Notes: generated by a model not told the origin, from the letters alone. A stretch of DNA of 64,000 nt from CF-39 sp035651155 (GCA_035651155.1 DASRGG010000028.1:124001-188000); one strand, 5' to 3'; positions 43,451 through 53,028 are shown, numbered from the stretch's first letter. Numbers and translations are program-made.

Positions 43451-46400
43451 CTATTCACTGCAGAAGACCTCGAGTGGGGCGTTTGCAGTTTCGCGGACGT
43501 AGACCTCGGTTGAGGCAAGCAGTTGCAGCTGGTCCTGGCTCGCTGCGGTCCTCGAAAGTCCAGGCTGAGCAATGGCGAATGAGAATCTCGGCTTCAGCAG
43601 CCGCGACTTCTCGCGCAAAGTGAAGAAGGTATTGGGCGTGCCAATCACAATGCCGCTCGCTCTGCCAGTACGCTGTCTCTTCCGCTCTCGATGCATCAGT
43701 CGGCGAATGAGCACGCGTGCATCCTCCTGCCACTTCACGGACTTGATTACCTGCCCACACACCTCATAGAGGTCGTGCACGCGAGCACCAGGTTTCCCCT
43801 CGGATGCGTACTTGCAGTGAACCAACATGACCTTGAGCTCTTTGTCCTCGACCTTAAGGGCAACAACATCGGCGACTTCGCCGGTTCCGTCATCGTCGAT
43901 CACCAGATCCCATTTCGCCAGCTTCTCGACACGTTCAATGACCCGTGCCTGAATAGAGTCGCTTTCACGATTCGGCCCTTGGGATTCCTTTCGGAGATCA
44001 ACGCCTCTCCAATCGAGTACCGTCAGCCTCTCGGGGTCGAATGCCGGTAGGTCTCGATCGATCTTCAGCAGGAAGCCATCGGGCGTAACGGCAGCGTTCT
44101 GCTCAAACCGAATCCACAGCCCCTGCTCGGTCAGCCATGTGCTTAGGGGCGTACGGTTCTTGCGAACGACGACATCTAGGTCGGAGTGGACGCCCTTATA
44201 GACGACTTTCCCTTCCGTAACGCGCGCCTCGTAAGAGACCGCGCCACCAGGCGTTACCACGTCAAACGGGATGGCACCTGTTGTCTCGAACTTCGTGATC
44301 TCGAGGTCAGCGTCAATAAGAGGCCAGGTCTTCTCGCCACTTGCGAGGCGCACTTCCTCACTGGTGTTTAGGAACACGGCCCAGGGCCATTCGAGGGCAA
44401 GGGGCACGAGAGCCGGTCGACCGTCGAGCACCTGCGGCCGAATGAACTTCTTCATGAGCTCCGACAGGTCGATGGAGTCGTCCGTGAGTTTCGCCCCGAC
44501 GTGATCGCACCAGTCGACCCACTGCTTCAAACCGTGAGCGGCCCTGAAGCTCCAGACGCGGCCCTTCAGGGAAGCGCCGAGGCTGACGCGACTACCGTCT
44601 TCGTACCCGTAGGCAAAGAGGTTCGTCTTGGTCTTCGTTTTGGCTTCGGCAAGTGGAAAGCCCTCGATGACATCGGCCCCGACATGCAATGAGAATCGGC
44701 GGCTACGGTTGTGGATGTCGAGAACACCTACGTTGGTTGGGACAAGACGATTGACGTTGTGCATGATCCGGAAGACCTTCTCGCCAGTGACTCGCTCCGC
44801 GTCGTTCCCGCATACGGCTTTGGCAAGACCCTCGTGCAAGCTGTCGTTATTGGAACTGTTGATGTAGAGAAGCCGCCGCTTGTGATCCCAGTACAAGACG
44901 TAAAGGTCGTGCTTCACGTCCTGAACCGTTCGAACGTCGCCCCAAGGAACCGCTGCGGTGATCTTCGTTACGAACCAGGCAACCCGATCCGCGCGGCTAA
45001 TAAGAATTGGATGGGTGACGAGGATGTCTTCGGGAAAGACCGTTGTGATCTTCTCCGGCTGCCAATCTGCGGAACCCGTCTTGTAAGCAACCGTGCTCAT
45101 CTTGGGCTCTAGATTGGCGATGGGAATCTCCTCGGCCGAACCCGTGAACGAGCGATGGAACTCGCTGGCGTCCTCCTCCTCCCCGACAGCGCGTTGGGAG
45201 AGATTGCGAATGACCTTGTTCCAGTCAGAGTCCTCGGCGTAGAGCTCGCGTAGGTTCTCGTCGTAGTCAGCATCAGGCTGCCCAACCACAACGGTGGCGT
45301 CACCGATCGTCGAGCCGGCAACACGAGCGAATCGACCAACAAACTGCAGGGTGACGGCGAGGCTTTGGTGTGTGTCGTGGACGGCGGCGATCTTGAGCGA
45401 AGCCAGGTCAAAGCCTTCCCCGAGCATGTCTACACAGACGATCACGCGGGTGGACCGGTCTCGTAGAGCCTGCAGCGCCGCCCTTCGATCCTTTGCCGAA
45501 AGACTGCTGTGCAGGATCACCGGATTGAAGTCAGAGGCGATCTCTTTGTAGATCTCAAGGATCTGTTCGGCTCGACTGATTCGGTTGACGCGAGCCATGA
45601 CAACGTGATCGAGCTTCGCCCGCCGATCTTTGCGCAGCTGCTCGACCGCTTTGACTGCGATCGCACGATCCGGATTCTCAAAGTCGATAACTGAGTAGTA
45701 GTTGATCCGCGAGAAGAGACCATGCTTCTGCGCTTCACCAAGTGGGTACGCGTAAAGCAAGCGACCACCAATTGGCTTTGCGTCTTCTCGGTAAGGTGTC
45801 GCGGTGAACTGAACGACGTGCTTCCCCGCGAACTCCTCACGAATCTGCTTCCACGTGCGGGCGGCGACGTGATGCGCCTCATCGACAAACAGGTGGCTGC
45901 ATTCCGCGAGTAGGGCCTTCCGCACGGGCTCTGGACATGTCGTCAACGCTGCAGCCGTAGTCAGGATCACATTGCAGGCTTTGGCGAATTGGCGCGCCGA
46001 TGCCTCGGTCTTGAACGCGTGCTCGACCCGCCCAACGACGGGCCGCGAGGCCGTCTCCTTCACGACGCCAAACTCTTGGAGCACGCCGAACGACTCGAAT
46101 TTCGCCGCGAGTTGATTTCGCAAGGCGTCAGAAGGAACCACGACTATGAGACGCTGCGGCCGCGCGGCGGCGAAGACTCCGAGCATCGCGTCCGTCTTAC
46201 CTGTGCCAGTTGGCATGACGACCGTTGCGGGTAGAAACGCACCGGTTGTCCAGTGACCGAGAACCGCGTGAATCGCTCCGATCTGCGGAATTCGCAGACC
46301 GCGACGACCCGACTGGAGATCCTCTTCGACGAACCTGAACGCATCCGTTAGCGACGCGAGCACGGTCGCTGGATCGGCCGCGATAAGTCTGCCGACCCAG

Positions 46401-46699
46401 CGAAGCCCTTCGAGATCGCTTGTTCCGAATGGCTTTCGAAGGATGGACGGTAGTTTCGGTTGAAGACCGCGCTCCGTCGCTGTCAGCTGCTCGCTCGATC
46501 GAACGATTCTTTCCGAGCGTCCATTCGCGAACTTCAGCGTGGCGACGCCACCGACGAGCTCAAGGGTGGCATGTTCTTCGGGCAAGAGCATTTGCTGGAT
46601 CGAGTTTCGATCAATGATTTTGGCCGTCGAATAGCACGGTGGCACGAGGATCTGTTCCGGATCCTTGGCAGAGCGTCTGAGTGTGATTGTCGTCGTCAT
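43451..46699 (-). CDS. SF2 helicase with probable PD-(D/E)xK C-terminal domain
   Basis: 1082 residues. Walker A PTGTGKT (163-169), DEAH (273-276), TATPYR (motif III) and C-terminal helicase motifs (CVDMLGEGFDLASL, QFVGRFAR). A ~450-residue middle region is unfamiliar. Near residues 930-965 EVADVVALKV followed by VMLVHCKYA fits a restriction-endonuclease-like core (Asp ... x-x-Lys). The ATG overlaps the hsdS stop, so it is translationally tied to the type I system. It could translocate and cut DNA as a second motor, but is not an HsdR. Confidence 0.75.
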   Translation of the reverse strand: MTTTITLRRSAKDPEQILVPPCYSTAKIIDRNSIQQMLLPEEHATLELVGGVATLKFANGRSERIVRSSEQLTATERGLQPKLPSILRKPFGTSDLEGLRWVGRLIAADPATVLASLTDAFRFVEEDLQSGRRGLRIPQIGAIHAVLGHWTTGAFLPATVVMPTGTGKTDAMLGVFAAARPQRLIVVVPSDALRNQLAAKFESFGVLQEFGVVKETASRPVVGRVEHAFKTEASARQFAKACNVILTTAAALTTCPEPVRKALLAECSHLFVDEAHHVAARTWKQIREEFAGKHVVQFTATPYREDAKPIGGRLLYAYPLGEAQKHGLFSRINYYSVIDFENPDRAIAVKAVEQLRKDRRAKLDHVVMARVNRISRAEQILEIYKEIASDFNPVILHSSLSAKDRRAALQALRDRSTRVIVCVDMLGEGFDLASLKIAAVHDTHQSLAVTLQFVGRFARVAGSTIGDATVVVGQPDADYDENLRELYAEDSDWNKVIRNLSQRAVGEEEDASEFHRSFTGSAEEIPIANLEPKMSTVAYKTGSADWQPEKITTVFPEDILVTHPILISRADRVAWFVTKITAAVPWGDVRTVQDVKHDLYVLYWDHKRRLLYINSSNNDSLHEGLAKAVCGNDAERVTGEKVFRIMHNVNRLVPTNVGVLDIHNRSRRFSLHVGADVIEGFPLAEAKTKTKTNLFAYGYEDGSRVSLGASLKGRVWSFRAAHGLKQWVDWCDHVGAKLTDDSIDLSELMKKFIRPQVLDGRPALVPLALEWPWAVFLNTSEEVRLASGEKTWPLIDADLEITKFETTGAIPFDVVTPGGAVSYEARVTEGKVVYKGVHSDLDVVVRKNRTPLSTWLTEQGLWIRFEQNAAVTPDGFLLKIDRDLPAFDPERLTVLDWRGVDLRKESQGPNRESDSIQARVIERVEKLAKWDLVIDDDGTGEVADVVALKVEDKELKVMLVHCKYASEGKPGARVHDLYEVCGQVIKSVKWQEDARVLIRRLMHRERKRQRTGRASGIVIGTPNTFFTLREKSRLLKPRFSFAIAQPGLSRTAASQDQLQLLASTEVYVRETANAPLEVFCSE

Positions 46700-48048
46700 G
46701 CGACCTTGGCAGAGTCGGACAGGACGAGCTCGCCGCGAAAAGCGGCTGCTAGGACTGCCCGCGAACTGCGTTCAGCCAGCCGGGCGGCGGACTCGATCTT
46801 CGCTTCGACTGACGCCGCAAGCCCCAAGAGCGCGGTCACCCGTCTAACAATCTCCGCCTGCTCCTGAGGACTTGGAACCGGGACTGGCAACGCCTTGAGC
46901 GTCGACATATTCAACGAGGCCAGATTGACCGTCTGCTTACCGCCTGCCTCGAAGTAGGCGGCACCAATCGTGTTCCCGAACCACGAGTAGAAGCGTGGTT
47001 GCATCGCGGAGTTGCGCAGCCGGGCGCGGAAGACATGGTTCTGGTGAATACATTCCTCGATCTGCCCATCCCATACCCAGCCGCGTCCCAACTTGTCCCG
47101 GTCGCCGCCTTCATTGAAGAGCACGTCGCCGGGCTGGAGACGCAATTCAGTGATCCTTCGCTCGGTTGCAACGATGTTCTTCATCTCCGACAGATCGAGC
47201 CAACCACGTTGAACGTTCGCGACGCGTAGGTATGGGACTTCACGCATCGGCTCGTTTGGATCCAATTTCGCGCCCTTTTGAACGCCTCCTTTGATCTCCG
47301 CGATGTCCGATAGTCGACACCAAGTCCATTCGCTCGGCGTCTCAACAAGCCGAGGCACGGGGCCACTAGAGGACGTCACCGCCATCGGTTCTGGCTGATG
47401 TTGATCACGCCACTCTGCGGTCAATCGTCCCGACGTGGCGGATGCGAGAACGGCATCGCCGAATACTTGGATCGCGCGGCGTGCTGCCTCTATGTGTTTG
47501 GTCGACGACTCTTCCTTCGCAACAGCCGTTCGGAACAACTCGGCAAGATGCTCTTGATCGGTCAACGGAGGCACAGGGATCGGTATCAGGGCGATATCTC
47601 GAGACGAGAGGTGAGTCACTGTGGTCGACGAGGTTGCGTCGTGAATCGCCTGGAGATAGGCGGGTAGCACGTGGGTAAGAAACTCCATGTTCAAGAGCTT
47701 GGCGTCGGGGACCACTTTGCAGACCCGCTGGTTGAGAAGCGCCTCCGAGCCGCGCCAGCGCGCGCATCGGAAATCGCCGTCCATACCGACAAGGAGATCA
47801 TCCGGGCGAACCAGATAGCGCTCCTCGTAATCACCTACGTAACCGACCTCGGTTTCATCGTTGAAGATGTCGCGAATACGAATCAAGGGCTTTCCTCCGT
47901 TGGCTACGAAGGCTGCCGACTTGAAGGCGAAGCCATTGACGATTTGCGCAACCTCACCCAACGGACGTCGCTTCCATGTAGGAGGCACCTGGAGGAGCGG
48001 CAATCGGGACTCTTCCACTATTTGCGCAGGCGATACCGGGAGGCTCAT
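46696..48048 (-). CDS. hsdS: Type I restriction specificity subunit
   Basis: 450 residues with two target-recognition domains. Each begins after a PxxWxxxxLGEVA-type turn (TWKRRPLGEVAQIVNGFAF near 25 and WTWCRLSDIAEIKGG near 245) and ends in the conserved dimer helices (PIPVPPLTDQEHLAELFRTA; LPVPVPSPQEQAEIVRRVTA). It sets the DNA site for the HsdM/HsdR complex. The ATG overlaps the hsdM stop by 4 bases and its stop overlaps the helicase start. Confidence 0.93.
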   Translation of the reverse strand: MSLPVSPAQIVEESRLPLLQVPPTWKRRPLGEVAQIVNGFAFKSAAFVANGGKPLIRIRDIFNDETEVGYVGDYEERYLVRPDDLLVGMDGDFRCARWRGSEALLNQRVCKVVPDAKLLNMEFLTHVLPAYLQAIHDATSSTTVTHLSSRDIALIPIPVPPLTDQEHLAELFRTAVAKEESSTKHIEAARRAIQVFGDAVLASATSGRLTAEWRDQHQPEPMAVTSSSGPVPRLVETPSEWTWCRLSDIAEIKGGVQKGAKLDPNEPMREVPYLRVANVQRGWLDLSEMKNIVATERRITELRLQPGDVLFNEGGDRDKLGRGWVWDGQIEECIHQNHVFRARLRNSAMQPRFYSWFGNTIGAAYFEAGGKQTVNLASLNMSTLKALPVPVPSPQEQAEIVRRVTALLGLAASVEAKIESAARLAERSSRAVLAAAFRGELVLSDSAKVA

Positions 48049-49463
48049 GGACTGGTCCCGTTGCCTTCAAGAAGGCGCTGCAGGTCGCTGAGGTCGTCGA
48101 GCGCGAGCTTCAGCTCAGCCAGCGCCGTTGTGACTTGTTCCTCGGGATCCGTGATCAGATTCGGATCTTCGAGTTGCTCATCGCGAAGCCACTTGAACGC
48201 GTCAAGCTTGTAGTGGTGCGCCTTGATCTCCTGAATGTCGAAGCACTTCCAACGACCCTCGGCAGAGTCCGTCTCCGATCGCTTGCTCTGACCGTTCGGG
48301 TCTGGACCAAAGCAGGCTTCGAACTCCGCGAAGTGAGACGCTGCGAGCGGTCGCTCCTTCTTCGTGACTTTCGGGACGTTGGCGCGAGCGTCGAAGATCC
48401 ACGTCTTTGTGGTCGGACGCCCCTTACGAAAGAAGATCACATTCGTCGTGATGCCTTCGCTGTATGGGGAGAAAGTGCCGCGCGGCAGACGGAGCACCGT
48501 GTGAAGCTCACAGTCCTCGGTGAGTACCTTGAACACTTCACCGGCTTGATCTGCGAAGAGCACATTGTCTGGTACGACAATCGCGGCACGTCCGCCCGGC
48601 TTCAGGATTGTGAGGACATGCTGAATGAAGTTGAGCTGCTTGTTGCTCGTCGACACAGTGAAGTCGTCTCGACTGGGCTGTTCGTTGGCGCCCCTCGTTC
48701 CGAAAGGCGGATTGGTAAGGACAACGTCGTACCGCTCGCCACTCGGCAGCTCGGATATCGAGTCCTTGCGCTCGATGTGGGGCTCAACTTGGTGCAGATA
48801 GAGATTCATGACTGCGAGACGGCGGGGTTCGGGGTCGATGTCCTGGCCGAAGTACGTCTGAGTGCGGATGCGCTTTGCCGTGTCGCGGTCGAGCGACCCC
48901 TTCGTCTCCGCCAGAAGCCATTCATAGGACGCGACTAGGAATCCACCAGTCCCGCAGGCCGGATCGTCGATCTTGAAGTCACGCGAAACGCGCGGGTCAG
49001 GCTTCATCAGCCGGACGATTGATCTGATGAGAAGTCGAGGAGTGAAGTACTGCCCCGCCCCCTTCTTGCCCTCTGACGCCGCCTTTTCGAGCAGTCCTTC
49101 GAACGCAGCAGCTTTGACGTCGACATCGAGGGACGTCCACTCCGTCTCATCGATAAGAGTGATCAGTCGTTGCAGATTGACCGGGTTACTAAATCGCGAC
49201 TGCGCGCCACTGAAGATGTCGCCGAGGATTCCAGGTTGCCTTCCGAGAAGCCTCAACGCCTCAACGTACGCATCGAGCAGATCAGTTCCGCTCAGGGCCC
49301 TTAGATGGGCCCAGTCGGTGTTATTAGGGAGAGCGAGATCGCGCTCGCTGGCCATCTTCAGGAACAGCAGATAGGTGAGCTGTTCGACGTAGTGGCTGTA
49401 GCCGATGCCGTCGTGGCGCAGTGTGTGACAAAAACCCCAGAGCCTGGCGACGACGTCAATCAC
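48045..49463 (-). CDS. hsdM: Type I restriction DNA methyltransferase subunit
   Basis: 472 residues. N-terminal HsdM helical domain (YSHYVEQLTYLLFLKMASER), QYFTPR before the SAM site, motif I DPACGTGGF (177-185) and motif IV NPPF (261-264) of N6-adenine methylases. The GTG start overlaps the hsdR stop. It modifies the host site and is needed for restriction together with HsdS. Confidence 0.95.
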   Translation of the reverse strand: MIDVVARLWGFCHTLRHDGIGYSHYVEQLTYLLFLKMASERDLALPNNTDWAHLRALSGTDLLDAYVEALRLLGRQPGILGDIFSGAQSRFSNPVNLQRLITLIDETEWTSLDVDVKAAAFEGLLEKAASEGKKGAGQYFTPRLLIRSIVRLMKPDPRVSRDFKIDDPACGTGGFLVASYEWLLAETKGSLDRDTAKRIRTQTYFGQDIDPEPRRLAVMNLYLHQVEPHIERKDSISELPSGERYDVVLTNPPFGTRGANEQPSRDDFTVSTSNKQLNFIQHVLTILKPGGRAAIVVPDNVLFADQAGEVFKVLTEDCELHTVLRLPRGTFSPYSEGITTNVIFFRKGRPTTKTWIFDARANVPKVTKKERPLAASHFAEFEACFGPDPNGQSKRSETDSAEGRWKCFDIQEIKAHHYKLDAFKWLRDEQLEDPNLITDPEEQVTTALAELKLALDDLSDLQRLLEGNGTSP

Positions 49464-52141
49464 GCGGCGACCTCACGATTTAGATCCGCCACGAGATCGC
49501 CAAGCTTTCCGTCAAACACGCGGTTAGCGCGACCCCAGCCGCCGCGATTTGAGAGAACCGGCATGTTGTCAAAGTCGTCCTTTTCGATCGAAAGGTTGGC
49601 GATGAGGTGTTGCCGGATGTAGTCCATCCAGGCTGACTGCTCTTCTGAAAGCTTGCGGCTGAACATCACCCGATCGATCGCTAGCGCCACCCGCTCCTCG
49701 GCCGTGAAGAGCGGGGAGCTCTCCTTAGCGGCCTTCTTGACCATCGAGATGATGTCGGCCATGGCCTTATGAGACGTGGCCGCGTACGCCCGCTGCAGGT
49801 TCTCCTCGGTGAAGTGCTCTGGAGTCTTCAAGAGAGCGGTCTTCAGTTCCTTCAAGGGTTCACTTCCCCACGCCTGCGGTCGCGAAAGCAGAATCGAGAG
49901 AGCGGCGATGTGCTCCGAGTTTGTCTTGACGAACTCGGAGAACAGGGTCAGGTAGTCCGCCGGCTTGTATTCCTTGCCGGTCGCGCCCTTGATGAGCCAC
50001 TCCGACGAAACGACGTCCACGACGCCCGGGGCCTTAATGAAGATCCGGTCCGGCCGCGGGTAGTTCTGAAGAAGGTTCTGGAACGACGGATCACGTAGAA
50101 GCTTCATCGTGTCAGTGAATGACTCACGAAGCTGCGCGGGAAGATCCTCCGCGAATCGGCCGAGGTCGCCATCCGGGACGAACCTGACGAAGAGGTCCCG
50201 CGCGTTTCCAGACATTTCCTTCTCGATCCGACGGAGCCTCCGAACAAGACGCCTGGTCGAGTAATCGCGGTCGCGGTTTTGCCAGATGTCGTCAATGACC
50301 TGAACGATCGTCTTGCCGTCTGACTCCGGCGGCTCGGCTGTGATCGCCGTCGCGTTACGGAAGTACTCAAGGAGACTTCCGTTAAAGCAGTCGAAGACGA
50401 CGAAGTGCGACTTGTCCGGGTACTTCTCGCCCTTCCTGGTTCCGCGCCCGAGCATCTGCTCAAAGAGGATTCGAGACTTAACCGGCCGCAAGAAAACCAG
50501 GTACTCGAGATCGGGAATATCAACACCGGTCGTCAGGAGATCGACCGTGACGACGATTCCGGGATTGGGTCGATTCCGAAAGAAACGGATCTTTTCCAGT
50601 GGCCGATCGACTTTACCGGTGATCTTGGTCACGAACGCGTCCCCACGGCCGAACACTTCACGGGCCAGATCGACGAGCTGTTCGGCGTGAGACGTATGCG
50701 GCTGATCGTTATCGGCGAAGATCAAGGTCTTAGGGAAGCGGCCGAACTTCTTCTCGTGTTCGTCGGCGTACTTCTTGAGCTCCTGAAGCGCTTTTCGATT
50801 CGCATCTGGCGCAGTGATCAGCCGTTCGATCTTGGCCGTATCGAAGACGCGCTCATCTTCCAACAGATCTAACTGCTGGACTCCCGTCATCGTGTCAACT
50901 TCTTCGACTTCTTCCCCTTCCTTGAGGAAGATGCCGTTCATGCGGACGTCCGACTTGACCGTCACGACGTCGTAGTCGACCAGGAAGCCTTCGCGCACCG
51001 CCCGTTCATACTCGTAGCGATAGGCGATGTTCTCGAAGTAAGCCGTCGTGTGTGATGCCGGCGTCGCCGTCAGGCCGATTTTGATCGCGTCAAAGTGCTC
51101 CAAGGTGTTGCGCCAGACCGAGAGCTCCTTCGAGGAGTACCCGCGGTGGCACTCATCGGCAACGATGAGATCGAAGGCATGAATCGGGATGTTGAGTTTC
51201 TCGGCATCTTCTTCAATGTCGACGTCGCCTGAACCAAGAACCGCTTCGCGGCCGAAGAGGTTGATCGCCATTCGCTGAATGGTGCAGACGTAGACGAAGG
51301 CGTCACCAAGCTTCGGGTTCGTCAGTGAGGATGTCGGCAGAGTCGTCGGATCGAAGTCGCGGTCGTCGCCAAAATCCTCGCGGTGAAACCGCTGGCTGAA
51401 GACGGGATAGAGCTTGTCGAACTTGAAGCCGGGCTCCGGTTCGAAGGAGGCAAAGGTCCGCACCGCCTGTGCTGCAAGCGCCCTGCGATCGACGAGGAAG
51501 AGAATCCGCCTGGCAACTCCTGACTTCATCAGCCGGTAGATCTCGGAGACGGTCATCACGGTCTTGCCGGTACCAGTCGCCATTGGGACCAAGAGCTTGC
51601 GTTTGCGCTGTCGGATCAGATCTTCGATCGCCAGGTTCGCCTCGCGCTGATACGGCCGAAGGAAGTCGTTGAACGGGATCGTTTTCAGCTTGGCGATCTC
51701 AGCGTCGAAGTCGCGGGTCAGCATCTCGCGAAGAGCTGTGGGCGTATGGAGTCCGGAGACGACCCGCGAGCGGTTCAGAGCATGGCGAACGTCCCGAAAC
51801 CAAATGACCTCGCCGTTTGACGAGTAGAGAAACGGCACACCGAATTCGTTCTGATAGCGCGGCTCCTGGGGGATCCCCTTCGAATAGCGCTCGGCTTGCG
51901 ACAAGACTTCCTGTGGGCCGAGGCCGACCTTCTTCGCCTCGACAACGCCTTCAATTGATCCGTTGTCGCAAAGGGCGTAATCGGCGGGACCGGCTAGTGT
52001 CGGCAGCTCGCAGACCGCCGTCGCGCTGAGGCGTTGGGCATCCCCGATAGGCACGGCGCGGCTGAGCTTCCACCCTGCGGCTTCAAGCTTTGGATCCAGC
52101 CGGACGGCCCGTGTTGCTGCTTCGCCCTCTCGGCGCGTCAT
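49460..52141 (-). CDS. hsdR: Type I restriction endonuclease/translocase subunit
   Basis: 893 residues, EcoEI-like. N-terminal nuclease site (ADYALCDNG, then VVEAKK; Asp54, Glu68, Lys70), Walker A ATGTGKT, VADECHRGY (DExH), GLTATPA and the helicase C-terminal QMLGRGTR. It translocates DNA and cuts unmodified invaders. First gene of the defence operon; a well-formed promoter lies 50-80 bases upstream. Confidence 0.95.
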   Translation of the reverse strand: MTRREGEAATRAVRLDPKLEAAGWKLSRAVPIGDAQRLSATAVCELPTLAGPADYALCDNGSIEGVVEAKKVGLGPQEVLSQAERYSKGIPQEPRYQNEFGVPFLYSSNGEVIWFRDVRHALNRSRVVSGLHTPTALREMLTRDFDAEIAKLKTIPFNDFLRPYQREANLAIEDLIRQRKRKLLVPMATGTGKTVMTVSEIYRLMKSGVARRILFLVDRRALAAQAVRTFASFEPEPGFKFDKLYPVFSQRFHREDFGDDRDFDPTTLPTSSLTNPKLGDAFVYVCTIQRMAINLFGREAVLGSGDVDIEEDAEKLNIPIHAFDLIVADECHRGYSSKELSVWRNTLEHFDAIKIGLTATPASHTTAYFENIAYRYEYERAVREGFLVDYDVVTVKSDVRMNGIFLKEGEEVEEVDTMTGVQQLDLLEDERVFDTAKIERLITAPDANRKALQELKKYADEHEKKFGRFPKTLIFADNDQPHTSHAEQLVDLAREVFGRGDAFVTKITGKVDRPLEKIRFFRNRPNPGIVVTVDLLTTGVDIPDLEYLVFLRPVKSRILFEQMLGRGTRKGEKYPDKSHFVVFDCFNGSLLEYFRNATAITAEPPESDGKTIVQVIDDIWQNRDRDYSTRRLVRRLRRIEKEMSGNARDLFVRFVPDGDLGRFAEDLPAQLRESFTDTMKLLRDPSFQNLLQNYPRPDRIFIKAPGVVDVVSSEWLIKGATGKEYKPADYLTLFSEFVKTNSEHIAALSILLSRPQAWGSEPLKELKTALLKTPEHFTEENLQRAYAATSHKAMADIISMVKKAAKESSPLFTAEERVALAIDRVMFSRKLSEEQSAWMDYIRQHLIANLSIEKDDFDNMPVLSNRGGWGRANRVFDGKLGDLVADLNREVAA

Positions 52142-52190
52142 GTCGATTTGGTCCTCATCCCTGGTTCCTCGCTCGTGGGGCAGCTAGTCA

Positions 52191-52219
52191 ATCATATTGA
52201 ACAAGCGTTCGAGAGGCAA
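52191..52219 (-). promoter_or_regulatory. Predicted sigma70-type promoter of the hsd operon
   Basis: Minus-strand TTGCCT (52219-52214), exactly 17 bases, TATGAT (52196-52191), about 50 bases before the hsdR ATG and downstream of the HTH gene's terminator. A TTGACTAG motif (52191-52184) overlaps the end of the -10 box and recurs in front of the mobility operon. Confidence 0.55.
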
Positions 52220-52234
52220 GCTTTGAAAAGACAA

Positions 52235-52269
52235 CGCGAGGGAGACATCAACCTCATGTCGCCCTCGCG
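52235..52269 (-). terminator. Terminator between the HTH gene and hsdR
   Basis: 14-bp arms (CGCGAGGG-inclusive, one mismatch) with a 7-base loop, then TTGTCTTTTC on the minus strand. It lies 11 bases beyond the stop of the HTH gene, so hsdR needs its own promoter. Confidence 0.75.
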
Positions 52270-52280
52270 TCGACGCCGCA

Positions 52281-52514
52281 TCACATCTTCCCGGGAAACA
52301 CCTGCTGCGCGAACCACGTCGCCGCCTCGGCGTTGAGCCTCAGCAGGGCCTCCTGGATCTTGATCGCTGCCTTCAGCCCGAGATTCTTCTTGCCCCTCCG
52401 TACTCGGTACAGATGTCCAGTGCTCACGCCCGCTTCTTGTCCCAGCCGGTAGGTCGAGATTCCGTACGCGAAATCGAGGTGCTCGATGAGCTTGCGTCCG
52501 GACAAGAGGATCAC
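52281..52514 (-). CDS. Small HTH (XRE-like) regulator upstream of hsdR
   Basis: 77 residues from GTG 52514. The HTH is YRLGQEAGVSTGHLYRVRRG, followed by KKNLGLKAAIKIQEAL. C-terminus WFAQQVFPGKM. It lies next to the hsd operon but is separated by a terminator, and a large palindrome sits 21 bases upstream of its start. By position it resembles a controller (C) protein or element repressor; this is inference. Confidence 0.7.
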   Translation of the reverse strand: MILLSGRKLIEHLDFAYGISTYRLGQEAGVSTGHLYRVRRGKKNLGLKAAIKIQEALLRLNAEAATWFAQQVFPGKM

Positions 52515-52535
52515 CCCTGCCCGGGTATCTAATTT

Positions 52536-52573
52536 CAGGTCGCGTTAGCGAGGTTGGCCGCTAACGCGACCTG
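52536..52573. repeat. Perfect 15-bp palindrome between divergent operons
   Basis: CAGGTCGCGTTAGCG (52536-52550) and its exact complement at 52559-52573, loop AGGTTGGC. It lies in the ~300-base gap between the leftward HTH/hsd genes and the rightward peptide/ThiF genes, which holds no other gene I can see. Best read as an operator or a structured replication/transfer site; no T-run follows. Confidence 0.75.
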
Positions 52574-52817
52574 ATTCGTGTACCCGAGCAAGCTTGCATC
52601 GACATATGGGGTCCTCTTTCTTTCGCCCTCGGGCTTCGCTGTCCCTAATGGCAGGGCGATCGTAGGACGCCTCCCGTGCCATTCCAAGACGTCCGCGGAC
52701 ACCTAATCGCCCGTGGGTCACAGGCTTAGACGACACGCTCTGTGGACGATCGATTACGTAGGAATGAGGATCGAAGATGCCCTTGCCGCGCAGAAAGCGC
52801 GAGCAAGGAGGAACGCG

Positions 52818-53021
52818 ATGAGCTCCGCTGTCATCCACGTCGCACGACCTTCCGACCTCGACGAGCTCTGGAGTCGTAGCAGCGAGCCTGACCTCGAGCT
52901 CGATCAGAGCGGACGGATCCAGCAGGTCCGGTCCGAGAGCGAGGAACGCCGCTCCGCTATGAGCGCAGCAGCTCCGGTCGCTCTCGGCGCGGTCGTCTCC
53001 AGCATTAGCCGCTGGGACTAG
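52818..53021 (+). CDS. Small peptide preceding a ThiF/E1-like enzyme
   Basis: 67 residues from ATG 52818, chosen for the strong AAGGAGG 7 bases upstream; the frame is also open from ATG 52764. The N-terminal half is acidic (PSDLDELWSRSSEPDLELDQ), then a Ser/Ala/Val-rich C-terminus ending ALGAVVSSISRWD. No Cys, no Gly-Gly end, no known fold. A strong hairpin separates it from the E1-like gene. It could be a substrate or precursor of that enzyme. Confidence 0.6.
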   Translation: MSSAVIHVARPSDLDELWSRSSEPDLELDQSGRIQQVRSESEERRSAMSAAAPVALGAVVSSISRWD

Positions 53022-53028
53022 GAGATGA

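Noticed and set aside
52034..52336. Plus-strand 100-codon frame opposite the start of hsdR and the HTH gene's end
   Set aside because: It overlaps the hsdR start, a terminator and the HTH gene and has no ribosome site; the middle looks protein-like only by chance.
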